Shown here in pieces: positions 17,968 to 26,514 of a stretch of DNA of 63,155 nucleotides; the stretch's first letter is position 1, and every line of letters begins with the position of its first letter. The stretch spans positions 1 to 63,155 of the forward strand of contig NZ_LUUB01000041.1 in assembly GCF_001641635.1 (NCBI RefSeq), read 5' to 3'. This DNA is from Bradyrhizobium centrolobii. Lineage in GTDB: Bacteria; Pseudomonadota; Alphaproteobacteria; Rhizobiales; Xanthobacteraceae. The position numbers and the translations under genes were made by a program. The notes under the pieces are model-generated. The model worked only from the letters and a program-made list of their open reading frames with translations, was not told the origin of the DNA and searched no databases.

Positions 17968-18950
17968 TGAGAAACCTTGCACTCTGGTCGCCTACATCAA
18001 GCTTCAATCGCAAGCCTGTGCATCTCGCCCTTCTGCTGACGGTCGCCCTTTCCGGCTGCACAACCTTCAAGCCACCACAGATCAGTTATGATGACGATGT
18101 GCCGCCGTCCCCCGATCTACCGATGCCGTTGGATGAGCACGCGAAACCCTTGAATGTCCCTCCAACGTGGATGCCGGCCCGTGGCGGCAACAAGGGTGAA
18201 GCGGAAGCCAAGGATCCCAGCGATCGCATCGAGATTGCCAACGAGGTCGCGCGCGTCCAGCCGCGGCGCGCGGGATATTTCAATGCCGTCCAGGTTTTTC
18301 CCTTTAGTCCCGGCGCGCTTTACCAGATCTATACGTCGCCAGGGCAAGTCACGGATATCGCGCTTGAACCGGGCGAGCAACTGACCGGCTCCGGACCGTT
18401 AGCTGCCGGCGACACCGTTCGCTGGATTGTGGGCGACACCGAGAGCGGCAACGGCGACACCAGGCGCGTCCACATCATGGTGAAACCGACACGACCTGCC
18501 ATCGAAACCAACCTCGTCATCAATACCGATCGGCGGACCTACCTGATCGAACTTCGCTCCCGTGAAAAGCTCTATATGCCGTCGGTCGCCTGGTTCTACC
18601 CCGAAGACCGAAGTGGTCGCTCGAAAGCTCTGCCTCTAACACCGTTCATCCCGGAGATGAGTGAGCGCCGCTACCGCTACGTCATCGAGGGCGACAAGCC
18701 GCCCTGGCGGCCGGTGAATGCCTATGACGACGGCCGCAAAGTCTATATCGAGTTCTCGCCCGGCATCGGTCAGGGCGAAATGCCGCCGCTGTTCGTCCTC
18801 GGCCAGGACGGCAAGCCCGAGCTTGTCAATTATCGCGTCTATAGGAATGTCTTGATTGCCGACCGTCTGTTCGCCGCGGCCGAACTGCGCCTCGGCGGAG
18901 AGAAACAGCAGAAGGTGCGGATCATCAGAAACGACGGGAGGCCATCGTGA
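17967..18950 (+). CDS. trbG: P-type conjugative transfer protein TrbG
   Basis: A VirB9-like outer-membrane-complex protein of 327 residues starting at GTG 17967. The leader ends in a lipobox (VALSGC), so it is probably a lipoprotein. The mature N-terminus is proline-rich. The VirB9 core includes the motifs VQVFPFSPGALYQIYTSPG and WRPVNAYDDGRKVYIEF. The stop overlaps the trbI start, indicating translational coupling. Confidence 0.92.
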   Translation: MRNLALWSPTSSFNRKPVHLALLLTVALSGCTTFKPPQISYDDDVPPSPDLPMPLDEHAKPLNVPPTWMPARGGNKGEAEAKDPSDRIEIANEVARVQPRRAGYFNAVQVFPFSPGALYQIYTSPGQVTDIALEPGEQLTGSGPLAAGDTVRWIVGDTESGNGDTRRVHIMVKPTRPAIETNLVINTDRRTYLIELRSREKLYMPSVAWFYPEDRSGRSKALPLTPFIPEMSERRYRYVIEGDKPPWRPVNAYDDGRKVYIEFSPGIGQGEMPPLFVLGQDGKPELVNYRVYRNVLIADRLFAAAELRLGGEKQQKVRIIRNDGRPS

Positions 18951-20140
18951 ATGACAATGGCTCAGACCCCAATGCAGGTCCGGTATCACGAGGACCGTCA
19001 TCGCACGAGAAGGGCACACAGGCCTTGCATCTAGGAGCCGAACGTCCGCGGATTACACGGCTCTCGAGGAAAGTCCTTGCAGGCGGTACTGCACTGGCGT
19101 TGCTGCTCATCGCCGGAGCGGTGCTATGGGCGCTCAGGAGCAATCAACCGCACAATCCATCTCCGGATGAACTCTACAGCACGGATCATCATACTATTGC
19201 AGATGGCCTGATGACGTTGCCGCGGGACTACGCAGGGATTGCCCACGACATCCCACAGATCGGACAGCCACTCCCAGGCGGACTGGCGCGCCCCATCTCT
19301 TCGACTGAAGGCCAACCTGCGCCGATCGGTCTGGATGCCGAACAACAGCGTGCCAACCAGGAGACCGAGGCAGCACGAACCAGCAAAGTATTTGCGCCCA
19401 CAACGGCGCCGGTTGCCCAACCAAAGTCGTCAAAGGAAACGTCAACCAACGCGACCTCATCTTCGGATGAAACTTTCACGCAGAACGGGCAGGACCGCAA
19501 ACTACTGTTCGTCAATAGTCCCGTCGGCCCGCGCACCGTGGCGCCCGACAGAATTTCACGTCTCGCATCACCCTTTGTCATCCAGGCGGGAACGATCATT
19601 CCAGCGGCCCTGATCACGGGCGTTCGCTCCGACCTTCCGGGACAAATCACCGCGCAGGTCACCGAGACGGTGTACGATACGCCTTCTGGCCGTATCCGCT
19701 TAATCCCGCAGGGCGCGCGGCTCATAGGCGTCTACGATGCCCAAATTTCGTTCGGCCAATCGCGCGTGCTGTTGGTATGGACGCGTCTGATTATGCCGAA
19801 CGGTCGCTCGATCGTGCTGGAACGGCAACAGGGAGCTGACGCGGGTGGTTATTCCGGTCTCGAGGATGAGGTCGACAATCACTGGACCGAGTTGTTCAAG
19901 GCGGCGCTGCTGTCCACCATCCTTGGCGTCGGAGCGGAGCTTGGCTCAGGTTCAGATACCGGTAGCAACACGGACATTATTCAGGCTCTCCGCCTCAGCG
20001 CGTCCAATTCGCTGAACCAGACCGGACAACAGGTTGTTCGAAGGAATCTCAATATCCAACCTACGCTGACAATCAGGCCAGGGTTTCCAGTGAGCGTGAT
20101 CGTTAATCGAGATCTGGTGCTCGAGCCCTATCGGGGGTGA
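18947..20140 (+). CDS. trbI: Conjugal transfer protein TrbI
   Basis: A VirB10-like protein of 397 residues that spans the envelope and senses ATP energy from the inner membrane. It starts at GTG 18947. A single membrane segment lies at ~45-65 (LAGGTALALLLIAGAVLWAL), followed by a long proline/serine-rich periplasmic linker. The C-terminal VirB10 beta-barrel has the typical IQAGTIIPAALITGVRSDLPGQ and ARLIGVYDAQI motifs. It ends the mpf operon proper. Confidence 0.93.
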   Translation: MNDNGSDPNAGPVSRGPSSHEKGTQALHLGAERPRITRLSRKVLAGGTALALLLIAGAVLWALRSNQPHNPSPDELYSTDHHTIADGLMTLPRDYAGIAHDIPQIGQPLPGGLARPISSTEGQPAPIGLDAEQQRANQETEAARTSKVFAPTTAPVAQPKSSKETSTNATSSSDETFTQNGQDRKLLFVNSPVGPRTVAPDRISRLASPFVIQAGTIIPAALITGVRSDLPGQITAQVTETVYDTPSGRIRLIPQGARLIGVYDAQISFGQSRVLLVWTRLIMPNGRSIVLERQQGADAGGYSGLEDEVDNHWTELFKAALLSTILGVGAELGSGSDTGSNTDIIQALRLSASNSLNQTGQQVVRRNLNIQPTLTIRPGFPVSVIVNRDLVLEPYRG

Positions 20141-20146
20141 CCGTAC

Positions 20147-20377
20147 ATGACCAAACTGAAGATAGGCGCAATCGAGGAAGATAAGTGGATCACAATGACC
20201 ATAAAATTGCCAGCTGCGGTTCACCGGGATCTGATAGCGTACGCAGAAGCCTTGAAAGGAGACCGCAGTCAAGCAATTGATCCGAAGTCGCTTGTTGCGC
20301 CAATGCTGGCGCGATTTATGGCGACCGACAGAGCATTCAGAAGAGCGCGAAGACAAATTCAAAATGACGATGGGTAG
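20147..20377 (+). CDS. DUF2274 protein
   Basis: A 76-residue protein of the DUF2274 family, found almost only directly after trbI in ICEs of this type. The middle (ITMTIKLPAAVHRDLIAYAEAL) looks like a ribbon-helix-helix strand-helix unit, so it may bind DNA and regulate transfer; this is inference. It begins six bases after trbI and its 3' end overlaps the 3' end of the convergent LysR gene by 19 bases. Confidence 0.8.
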   Translation: MTKLKIGAIEEDKWITMTIKLPAAVHRDLIAYAEALKGDRSQAIDPKSLVAPMLARFMATDRAFRRARRQIQNDDG

Positions 20378-21306
20378 CGCCGTTTGAGCAGGTTCAAGAA
20401 GTTCGCCAGGGCGGGATTCTCGTTATCTTCTAGCCAGTTTATAGAAAGCCCAATTCGGGCCGGACCGCCGCCATCCCGAATTTCTCTATGGACGACGCCG
20501 TCAGAGTTCGTGCCGAGGGACGCCTCCAGTGTGAGCCCGATTCCCAGGTGCGCCGCGACCAAACTCTTTATGCTTTCTCGGCTCACATCGTGCCATACGA
20601 TCCGCGGCCGGTCTTCGGGTGAAACGAGTTTCGCGTTGAGGCACTCCTGAATGACTGGCCCGGGATCGCGGCGGCCCAATAAGAGCACTTCGCCGGCGAG
20701 GTCTGTCCACGACACTGTCTGGTTTTCGGTCAATCTGTGGTTTTCAGGCAAGACAACCAGAATGCGCTCGCTCCAAAGCGGCATTGATTTTGACCCGAGG
20801 AGGGCTCGTTCGCCGGTCACGATTGCGGCGTCTATGGCTCGGTTGCGCAGAGCGGTCGTAAGGCGGTTCCTCGAACGCTCGATCATTTCGATTTCGATCT
20901 GCGGAAATTGCTGCGTGTACTCAACAAGGACGGCGCGAAGATTGCCGGCGCTAAGCGACGTATAGAAGCCAATAGAAATTCGGCCTAATTCACCACGTCC
21001 AGTCATCTGCGCAGATGTTACGATACTGTCGACCTGCTCCAGGATGCTTCTTGCGAGGCGCAGGAAACTCTGACCGAATTTTGTTGCTCGCACGCCGCCG
21101 CTATATCGATCGAAGATCGCAGTGCCGATCGCATGCTCAAGTTGATGAATACAGCGGCTCAATGTCGTTTGTTGAATCATCAAGGTTTCTGCGGCGCTTC
21201 GAAAACTACCGTGATCGGCAGCAGCAACTGCGTAACGCAAATGTTGAAAACTTACAGCGATATTTCTTCCTGAGCTGATCAGGTTGCGCATTGGGCCGCG
21301 TGTCAT
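20359..21306 (-). CDS. LysR-family regulator of the ICE
   Basis: A 315-residue LysR-type transcription factor. The N-terminal winged helix (FQHLRYAVAAADHGSFRSAAETLMIQQTTLSRCIHQLE) is followed by a periplasmic-binding-protein-like effector domain (GRISIGFYTSLSAGNL). LysR genes convergent to trbI-DUF2274 are a recurrent feature of these ICEs and may control transfer. ATG at 21306 or 21291 are both possible starts, with no clear ribosome site for either. Confidence 0.9.
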   Translation of the reverse strand: MTRGPMRNLISSGRNIAVSFQHLRYAVAAADHGSFRSAAETLMIQQTTLSRCIHQLEHAIGTAIFDRYSGGVRATKFGQSFLRLARSILEQVDSIVTSAQMTGRGELGRISIGFYTSLSAGNLRAVLVEYTQQFPQIEIEMIERSRNRLTTALRNRAIDAAIVTGERALLGSKSMPLWSERILVVLPENHRLTENQTVSWTDLAGEVLLLGRRDPGPVIQECLNAKLVSPEDRPRIVWHDVSRESIKSLVAAHLGIGLTLEASLGTNSDGVVHREIRDGGGPARIGLSINWLEDNENPALANFLNLLKRRYPSSF

Positions 21307-21740
21307 CTCTTGCTCGTGTTGCTTAGCTCAAAAGAGCTGCTTTCTGATGAGGCGATTGGAGAGGACTCGATTTAGTAAGGTAGTGGTGCTACCGGCGAGT
21401 GCGTTTCTAAGATCGAAAACAGTGCAGGCGGTTGCTAAAGCTGCGCGACCTCGTTGTATCTTCTGAAACGGGACCCTCGACATGGAGGACAGGCAATGGG
21501 CGCGTGGATCCGTAGCTGCGATAGATTTTGACAATGCCAGGAGGCCGTAATTCTGGAGTCTGCCTAGAGTTGGTGGAAATTGACCGAGATGCACAAATTG
21601 GGTCGGTCGATGAAACCTTCGCACCTGCGACTCGCCGACGACGAGCGTTCGGCGCGCAATTGACTGTAGTACTTGAGTCGTTTGACGATGAGCGGCTGCT
21701 GAGGGGATGTACACGTCACTGCCACCAACTAAAGCACAGA
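21307..21740. other. Gene-poor boundary between transfer and cargo modules
   Basis: About 430 bases upstream of lysR that probably include its promoter. The open frames on both strands lack signal sequences, motifs or good ribosome sites, and I regard them as chance. The stretch ends in the hairpin cluster that begins at 21741. Confidence 0.4.
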
Positions 21741-21766
21741 GGCTCTCGCTATTTCGAGAGCCTTTT
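21741..21766 (+). terminator. Rho-independent terminator
   Basis: A perfect 8-bp stem, GGCTCTCG/CGAGAGCC, with a 6-base loop followed by TTTT. No gene on the plus strand obviously feeds it, so it may end a short RNA or insulate the cargo promoter from upstream transcription. Confidence 0.75.
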
Positions 21767-21814
21767 CGGCGGCAACGTCCGCGCCGAAAAAATGCCGAGG
21801 CGCGAGGCCTCGGC
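21763..21814. other. Two further stem-loops after the terminator
   Basis: TTTTCGGCG (21763-21771) pairs with CGCCGAAAA (21782-21790), and GCCGAGGC (21794-21801) pairs with GCCTCGGC (21807-21814). The first uses the U-run of the preceding terminator as its 5' arm, so the two structures partly compete. Function unknown. Confidence 0.5.
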
Positions 21815-21870
21815 AGTTAGGGAGGAAACCCATTTGGGATCCGGCATCACGCCCTTCCTATAGCCGAAAC

Positions 21871-21889
21871 CTATTTGCTTGACAAATAT
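21871..21889. promoter_or_regulatory. Predicted GntR operator overlapping promoter
   Basis: CTATTTGCTTGACAAATAT differs at two of 19 positions from the perfect inverted repeat beside the GntR gene at 26428-26446. It contains a TTGACA hexamer at 21879-21884 that could be a -35 box, so binding would repress the gene starting at 21948. The TTTG-N-ACAAA type core agrees with known FadR-subfamily operators. Confidence 0.65.
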
Positions 21890-21947
21890 TGAATTGACTA
21901 ATTTTTGGATTTTTGTTTGGTGGGTCTCGCCGAATGAGGAGTTCAAG

Positions 21948-23213
21948 ATGACCAATACCTCGCAGAGCGAGAAAGACCTCTACGATCTTGGCGAAAAACC
22001 ACCTCTTGGAGTGGTGCCAAAGAGCATGCATGCATTTGCGATTCGTCAGTCCCGATACGGAGAGCCCAATCAGTCACTGCGCCGAGAGGTGATCAACACG
22101 CCGCAGATCGGAGCGGATGAAGTTCTCGTTTACGTCATGGCGACCGGTATCAACTACAACAACGTCTGGGCCGCGTTGGGCTTTCCTATTGACGTCATTG
22201 CCGAGCGGCAGAAGTCATTGAGCCACGTAGAGGACTTCCACGTCGGCGGTTCGGATTGCTCAGGGATTGTCTGGGCCGTCGGGCAGAACGTGAAGAACGT
22301 CAAGCCGGGAGATGAGGTCGTTGTTCATTCCGGCTGGTGGCCGTCCGACGATCCGTGGGTTATTTCCGGAAACGACCCAATGCTGGCAGAAACTGCCCGG
22401 GTGTGGGGCTATCAGACTAATTATGGCAGCTTTGGTCAATTCTCTGTCGCGAAAGCACACCAATGCCTGCCGCGCCCGAAACATCTAACCTGGGAGGCTT
22501 CAGGTTGCTACCTGCTTTGCGCATCCACCGCTTATAGAATGCTTATGGGTTGGGCCCCTCACACCGTGGAAAAAGGAGACGTTGTCCTTGTTTGGGGGGC
22601 CGCAGGCGGTCTCGGTTCGATGGCAATTCAAATCTGCCGCGTCAAAGGGGCGAAGCCCGTTGCCGTGATCTCAGGCGAGGAGAAACGTGAGTTCTGCCTC
22701 AAGCTCGGCGCAGTCGGTGTTATCGACAGAACGAAGTTCGACCACTGGGGCCAACTGCCGGACACGAACGACGCCGATGCCTATGGTCGGTGGCTAAAGG
22801 GAGCTCGTGCCTTCGGCAAGGCGATTTGGGATGCGGCTGGTAGCCGAACGAGCCCGCGTATTGTCTTCGAACATCCCGCCGAAACGACCCTGCCAACCTC
22901 AAATTTCGTCTGTTCGACAGGTGGAATGGTGGTCATTTGCGCCGGGACAACTGGCTACAACGCCACACTCGATGTGCGTTACCATTGGATGCGGCAAAAG
23001 CGCTTCCAGGGTTCCCATGTCTGCAACACCGAGCAGGCCAAGGATGTCAACGATCTCGTTCGCGCTCGCGAGATCGACCCATGTCTATCTCGAACCTTCT
23101 CTTTCGATGAAATCGGTGTTGCGCACCAGCTAATGCGTGAGAACAAACATCCATTTGGCAATATGGCCTGTCTAGTGAATGCTACAGCGCCCGGCCATGG
23201 CGCGACTGCCTGA
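21948..23213 (+). CDS. Crotonyl-CoA carboxylase/reductase-like enzyme
   Basis: A 421-residue zinc-independent MDR-family enoyl-thioester reductase closely resembling Ccr of the ethylmalonyl-CoA pathway (KDLYDLGEKPPLG, NYNNVWAALG, WGQLPDTN, MRQKRFQGSH). The NADPH-binding loop is VWGAAGGLGSMA. In characterised Ccr, CO2 is held by an Asn, a Phe/Tyr-Glu pair and a His. Here the Asn (69 or 71) and His357 remain, but the usual Glu of WGYET is Gln156. It may therefore reduce rather than carboxylate its substrate, for example acrylyl- or methacrylyl-CoA; this is inference. The start at 21948 has GAGGA upstream. Confidence 0.85.
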   Translation: MTNTSQSEKDLYDLGEKPPLGVVPKSMHAFAIRQSRYGEPNQSLRREVINTPQIGADEVLVYVMATGINYNNVWAALGFPIDVIAERQKSLSHVEDFHVGGSDCSGIVWAVGQNVKNVKPGDEVVVHSGWWPSDDPWVISGNDPMLAETARVWGYQTNYGSFGQFSVAKAHQCLPRPKHLTWEASGCYLLCASTAYRMLMGWAPHTVEKGDVVLVWGAAGGLGSMAIQICRVKGAKPVAVISGEEKREFCLKLGAVGVIDRTKFDHWGQLPDTNDADAYGRWLKGARAFGKAIWDAAGSRTSPRIVFEHPAETTLPTSNFVCSTGGMVVICAGTTGYNATLDVRYHWMRQKRFQGSHVCNTEQAKDVNDLVRAREIDPCLSRTFSFDEIGVAHQLMRENKHPFGNMACLVNATAPGHGATA

Positions 23214-23293
23214 CGGAGGCCCCCCGCGGACGATCGTCCTTGGCATATCGCGGGTTCCGACCGGCTCGATGCTCCAATTTGGGAGGAGACAAA

Positions 23294-24133
23294 ATGAGCT
23301 CAAAGAAGCTTGTCCTAGTGGAGCGGCAGGGAAAAGTTGGAATCGTCTCTTTGAATCGACCGGAGCGTCTCAATGCTCTTAGCCAGGCCCTGGTAGACGA
23401 TCTGTCGTCTGAGCTTCGACTGCTCAACGAGGACAATAATATCCGGGCGATCGTCCTGACGGGCGCTGGGGACACGTTCTCGTCAGGGTTTGACTTGAAG
23501 GAGCAAATGGAGACACGGCCAACCGGAGTAGCGGATTGGCGTACGCTGCTTCGGCACTGCTTCGATGGCGCCTTTCAATTTTGGCGCTCGCCAAAGCCGA
23601 CGATCGCAGCCGTGAGGGGCCACTGTCTTGCTGGCGCCTTCGAACTGGCCCTCTGTTGCGACATGACAGTGGCCGCAGAGGATTCGGTTTTTGGTGAACC
23701 TGAATTGAAGTTTGGCGCCGGGATTATCGTTATGATGCTTCCGTTCATGGTCAACCCAAAGCGGGCCAAAGAGATCATTTTTCTTGGTCGCGACCAGATA
23801 TCCGCGCGCGAAGCACTCGATCTTGGCTTGGTCAATCGGATAGTTCCCGCAGCGTCGGTTCTGGACACAGCAATAGAGATGGCAAACACCATGGCGGTAA
23901 TAGATCCTATGGTGGTTGGTCAGACGAAGCGGGCAATCAATAAGGTCTATGACACGTTAGGTTTGGGACTTGCGCTCGAATCTGCCTTGGATATCGACAT
24001 GCAGATCGAAGGGCAGGGAAGCGTCGACAAGAAGCAGTTCATGGAAATCGCCCGAAGCCAGGGGATGCGAGCTGCGTTTCAATGGCGAGACGCTCGCTTC
24101 CAGGACGTCTCCTCCAAGAAGGGGGGGCACTGA
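23294..24133 (+). CDS. Enoyl-CoA hydratase/isomerase family protein
   Basis: A 279-residue crotonase. The oxyanion-hole motif is SSGFDLKEQ and RGHCLAGAFELAL. Both catalytic glutamates of true hydratases appear conserved (GAFELAL and GEPELKFG), but the usual GG after the second Glu is replaced by a hydrophobic run (GAGIIVMMLPF), so its substrate pocket is atypical. It is preceded by GGAGGAGAC and followed four bases later by the ligase gene, so reductase, crotonase and ligase form one operon. The exact substrate is not readable. Confidence 0.85.
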   Translation: MSSKKLVLVERQGKVGIVSLNRPERLNALSQALVDDLSSELRLLNEDNNIRAIVLTGAGDTFSSGFDLKEQMETRPTGVADWRTLLRHCFDGAFQFWRSPKPTIAAVRGHCLAGAFELALCCDMTVAAEDSVFGEPELKFGAGIIVMMLPFMVNPKRAKEIIFLGRDQISAREALDLGLVNRIVPAASVLDTAIEMANTMAVIDPMVVGQTKRAINKVYDTLGLGLALESALDIDMQIEGQGSVDKKQFMEIARSQGMRAAFQWRDARFQDVSSKKGGH

Positions 24134-24137
24134 ATTC

Positions 24138-25529
24138 ATGGCTACGCTCCAGAGGGCACTCATCGAGGCGTGTACAAGGTTTGCTGACAAAACGGCGGTC
24201 GAGGAAGCCGACGGCAAGATGACGTACCGCCAACTGTATCAATCAGCGTCGTCCTATGCAGATTTGTTAAGGCGCGCAAGCGTATCAAACGACGAGGCTG
24301 TCATCATACCGGTGACCAACGCCGCCGCCGATATAGCGAAGATCTTCGGCGCCTGGCTCGCTGGCTGCGTTGCCGTTCCGGTCCATCCACTAACCCCTGA
24401 GGCGTCTCTGTCCTCGATCAGCGCAAGATGCCGTGCGCAACGAACCTTGCTTGATCTGCATGTTTCGTCATCCCTCACGACATACCCCGATCGACCGATT
24501 GCATTGACAGGGGCGGGCCTCGTGATCTTCACGTCGGGATCGTCTGGAGAGCCTAAGGGGGTCGTGCTGCGTCACGACCGCCAGTACAATAAGCTGCTCA
24601 GCAGTCAGCAGATGATGGCGTTCTCAGAGGCAACTCGCTTCTACATGCCGCTCCAATTGACGTTTATCTTCGGCATCTGGTCGGTCTTGCTGACACTGTA
24701 CGCCGGCGGAACGGTCGTATCGCCGGGAAAGTTCGAACCGCGCACTGCTGCGATCGATCTTCTGGAAAAAAACATCACGGACGCAGCATTCGTACCGACA
24801 ATGCTCCGGTTGATGCTTGCTGAGGCTATCGCCCGACGTTCTAACGCACGCATTATCACCGCTGGCGAATTCATGGATCCTGCACTTTCACAGCGCGTCG
24901 TTGACACGATGGCTGCAGGCGTCGTCAGTATCTACGGCCTTACCGAAACCGGAGCAGCAGACTTCTTCCGAATGCCCGCGCAGGCGCAAGACCTCGCCTT
25001 GGGGAAGACTGCTCAGGGCGTAAAGATCCGTATTCAATCTCTAGGCGATGACAGTGACGCCGGCGAACTTCAGATCTATTCGCCGAACGGAATGGTCGGA
25101 TACCTCGATGCCCCGGAACTCACCAAGGCCGCATATCAGGATGAGTATCTCAAAACCGGAGATTTGGCGCGGCGTCGCGAGGATGGCGAAATCGAGATTG
25201 TCGGCCGACTCAAAGATCTGATCTCACGAGGTGCGGTCAAGATTGCTCCTGCAGAGATTGACACTGCAGTTGGTGCTCATCCAGCTGTTGCTGCCGCGGT
25301 GTGCGTCGGGATTCCCGACCCCTTGATGGGCGAGTGTATCCATGTCGCCGTCGTGCCCCAGCAAGGGGCTTCCGTGACGGCGGAGGAACTCAAGACTTGG
25401 GCGCTTGAGAAATTGGGCCGACATAAGGGGCCTGACGAGGTTCATCTTTTTGGAGAACTGCCGCAAGGCCGGACAGGAAAGTCCGATCGTCTGGCCGTCC
25501 GCGAGGCTATTCTTGCCAAAAAATCCTGA
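24138..25529 (+). CDS. Acyl-CoA ligase (AMP-forming)
   Basis: A 463-residue acid:CoA ligase of the ANL superfamily. It activates a carboxylic acid through an acyl-adenylate. Core motifs: FTSGSSGEPKGV (P-loop), IYGLTETGA, KTGDLARR, GRLKDLISRGAVKI (hinge), and the C-terminal catalytic lysine in PQGRTGKSDR. It is shorter than typical 500-550-residue relatives, mainly in the N-terminal domain, suggesting a small substrate. The start at 24138 was chosen for homology. It ends the first operon, and the GntR gene converges on it. Confidence 0.88.
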   Translation: MATLQRALIEACTRFADKTAVEEADGKMTYRQLYQSASSYADLLRRASVSNDEAVIIPVTNAAADIAKIFGAWLAGCVAVPVHPLTPEASLSSISARCRAQRTLLDLHVSSSLTTYPDRPIALTGAGLVIFTSGSSGEPKGVVLRHDRQYNKLLSSQQMMAFSEATRFYMPLQLTFIFGIWSVLLTLYAGGTVVSPGKFEPRTAAIDLLEKNITDAAFVPTMLRLMLAEAIARRSNARIITAGEFMDPALSQRVVDTMAAGVVSIYGLTETGAADFFRMPAQAQDLALGKTAQGVKIRIQSLGDDSDAGELQIYSPNGMVGYLDAPELTKAAYQDEYLKTGDLARRREDGEIEIVGRLKDLISRGAVKIAPAEIDTAVGAHPAVAAAVCVGIPDPLMGECIHVAVVPQQGASVTAEELKTWALEKLGRHKGPDEVHLFGELPQGRTGKSDRLAVREAILAKKS

Positions 25530-25564
25530 TGCAGCTCCGACACAATGAACGCGGCTGTTAAGGA

Positions 25565-26317
25565 TCAAGCGGTTCTTCGGGCAAATGATTCACGGTAGGA
25601 GTCTTGAGTGTAGGCGACAAGATCGGCCAGTGCCTTGACCGCCGCCTCTTCATCGCGCTCCTCGACCGCAGCGAGTATCCTCTTATGATAGGAGACGATC
25701 GCTTGGCGCTCTCGTACGCGATAAATTACCATATTGCTAATGGGTTGCAGGGCTTCAACCACCGAGTGCATGAGGAACTTCATTACGGCATTTCCGCCTG
25801 CGTTCACCAGGGCGCGGTGAAATCTTACGTCGGCCGCGCAGAACTCTTCGTCTGTCAATGCAGACTTCTTCTGCAAACCAATTTCGACATTCATGGCGTC
25901 CAGGTCAGCCTGAGTACGCTGCTGGCAAGCCAAGCGGCAGCAAACCGATTCGAGCTCCAGGCGGGCCGTCGCCATGTCGTCCAGGCTGATATGACCCACA
26001 GCCACCATCAACGTCGTCATGTTAGCCAAGGAAAATGCGGCGTCCACCGCCGTTGGCGCGGTGACAAAATTGCCTCCCGCAGGTCCTCGCCTTGATCGAA
26101 TGAGATGTTGGGCCGCGAGCCGTTTAAGAGCTTCGCGGATCGTTGGTCGCGACACCTTGAAGCGAACCGCAAGCTCGTCCTCCGAAGGCAAGCGCTCGTC
26201 GACCTTCAGGCGGCCTTCCAAAATCGCGCCTCGAACACTCTCAGCGATCTGCTTGGCTGCACTCGTGGTTACGACGTCGTCGAATTCCAGGCCCGTCGTC
26301 TTCCGTTGAACGGTCAT
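25565..26317 (-). CDS. FadR-subfamily GntR regulator
   Basis: A 250-residue repressor-type regulator. The winged helix at ~46-67 (EDELAVRFKVSRPTIREALKRL) is followed by an all-helical FCD ligand domain with candidate metal/ligand residues (ARLELE, RFHRALVNAGGN). I chose ATG 26317 because GGAAGGAG lies 11 bases upstream. ATG 26416 would have its AGGAG touching the start codon. It sits between two catabolic operons, and a perfect 19-bp inverted repeat lies upstream of it. The ligand is probably an acyl-CoA or acid of the pathway. Confidence 0.9.
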   Translation of the reverse strand: MTVQRKTTGLEFDDVVTTSAAKQIAESVRGAILEGRLKVDERLPSEDELAVRFKVSRPTIREALKRLAAQHLIRSRRGPAGGNFVTAPTAVDAAFSLANMTTLMVAVGHISLDDMATARLELESVCCRLACQQRTQADLDAMNVEIGLQKKSALTDEEFCAADVRFHRALVNAGGNAVMKFLMHSVVEALQPISNMVIYRVRERQAIVSYHKRILAAVEERDEEAAVKALADLVAYTQDSYRESFARRTA

Positions 26318-26427
26318 GAACAAAGCGGCTCCTTCCAAATCAGCGCAACCATAATCGTCTATCAATGGCCGAACAACACCAAATAGCCTTTCAATTATTT
26401 GATAGACCTTTTGCATCTCCTATTAGA

Positions 26428-26446
26428 ATATTTGTTTGACAAATAT
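26428..26446. promoter_or_regulatory. Predicted GntR operator, perfect inverted repeat
   Basis: ATATTTGTTTGACAAATAT has two 8-bp arms, ATATTTGT and ACAAATAT, around TTG. It lies in the divergent region between the GntR gene and the crotonase at 26515 and covers a TTGACA hexamer (26436-26441). It probably mediates autoregulation plus control of the rightward operon. A near copy is at 21871-21889. Confidence 0.75.
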
Positions 26447-26514
26447 ACTAATGTCGCCCATGTTTCGAGAGCTCCCGCGCAAGCTGCGCGGCTCACTCTG
26501 CATGGAGAGGCTTG

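Noticed and set aside
21328..21863. Open frames on both strands between lysR and the cargo
   Set aside because: No ribosome sites, no recognisable domains, and they overlap the terminator hairpins.
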